A stretch of 64,000 nucleotides of DNA from Owenia fusiformis (Eukaryota; Annelida; Polychaeta; Sabellida; Oweniidae): the NCBI GenBank assembly GCA_903813345.2, contig CAIIXF020000003.1:24877248-24941247 (forward strand), in the 5' to 3' direction. Positions 63,441 through 64,000 of the stretch are shown piece after piece. The notes below the pieces were generated by a model. The model was not told where the DNA came from and searched no databases. It saw only the letters and a program-made list of their open reading frames with translations. Numbering within the stretch: the first letter of the stretch is position 1; the number at the start of each line of letters is the position of its first letter. The position numbers and the translations under genes were made by a program.

Positions 63441-64000
63441 GTGCAATTTGTAATAAATTGTATTACACGTTGTCTTAATTATCCTGTTTGGCCTTACATA
63501 CGTTACAATCGTGAAAGATGGTTATATAGTACTTTAAGGTAATTCGTTATTTTCAGTTTTAATGGCTTCCTAATTGGAGCCCCGTGTTTTTTCAGGAACA
63601 CATAACTCATTCCATTCAGATGCACAAACAGTGTATAAGTATAGCACATAGTACATTATAGAAAATTACTAACCATCAACTAATAATCTAAATACATATT
63701 TGAACTCAGTGTAAAATTGAAAGAGCTGACCAAGTATGGAATGAGTTCCAGAAATAACATTGTACTCCACTTAAAATTTCTGAACATACAGAATTACCTT
63801 AAGTGTTTCTCATTGCTCTTCCTATCTTCTACATTGTGTACTTTCAGGGCATGAACATTTTCAGAGAAATGACAAAGCTCAGTGGAAGCTCGAATCCCTT
63901 GAAGATTTGGTACAGGCTTACTGGTTACAACAGAGACCATGCCATTGATACATTGATCAATCAAAAAATCATTTCTCCAAAGAAAATCAGATTTGATATT
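63441..64000. other. Right edge, unassigned open segment
   Basis: From ~63790 to the edge all of the following stay open: a minus-strand frame (…STELCHFSENVHALKV… up to a donor-like AAG|GTAATT at ~63797) and a plus-strand frame after a strong acceptor-like tract ending tactttcag (63849). The minus frame does not match the AARS1 segment expected upstream of YPDPVRVV. I cannot decide the strand or the product. Confidence 0.3.

Noticed and set aside
63797-64000. Next upstream AARS1 exon
   Set aside because: Neither frame resembles the segment that precedes YPDPVRVV in animal AARS1, so it was not joined to the gene.

Overview
The window is eukaryotic nuclear DNA, AT-rich, with GT-AG introns and many mobile elements. 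A cytosolic alanyl-tRNA synthetase with animal-type exon structure, a ZFP64-like C2H2 zinc-finger gene, Link (hyaluronan-binding) domains and many inverted-repeat elements point to a metazoan. The texture is typical of a lophotrochozoan such as a bivalve mollusc, but that identification is inference.

Layout: (1) 1-5.8 kb holds a 20-bp minisatellite and a hairpin element, with no recognisable gene. (2) 5.8-11.1 kb, minus strand, carries the first eight coding exons of a ZFP64-like gene. Its last visible splice acceptor has been amplified into a ~0.9 kb tandem array. (3) 11.7-18.8 kb carries several foldback elements and an intronless 421-codon gene resembling bacterial six-hairpin (alpha/alpha) proteins. 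(4) 18.8-46.9 kb is a tandem cluster of four paralogous genes for secreted proteins: signal peptide, long coiled coil, polybasic junction, then a Link domain. Copies 2 and 4 look intact, copy 1 lacks one Link cysteine, and copy 3 is a pseudogene. A spliced, apparently intact mariner element sits in the intron of copy 2. Between copies 2 and 3 lie a CCATGG-rich palindromic satellite and a very young LTR retroelement (two 401-bp LTRs with one mismatch, 4-bp target duplication). That element has no visible reverse transcriptase but encodes a 99-aa RING-type protein. (5) 48.2-55.4 kb, minus strand, carries the last seven exons of AARS1, with an antisense LINE in one intron. A 54-bp tandem array again copies a splice acceptor. 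(6) 56.0-62.9 kb is a tyrosine-recombinase retrotransposon (Ngaro/PAT type) with textbook split direct repeats A1-body-B1-A2-B2. Both repeat pairs look identical, although its SGNH hydrolase, RT/RNase H and recombinase reading frames are broken. It is inserted in a ~185-bp satellite. (7) The last 0.5 kb ends in an unassigned open segment.

Main points: two unrelated genes carry tandem arrays built on a 3' splice site, where use of the extra sites I translated leads to early stops; a Link-domain gene family is being born, rearranged and lost; and two retroelements were recently mobile without a complete replication gene of their own.
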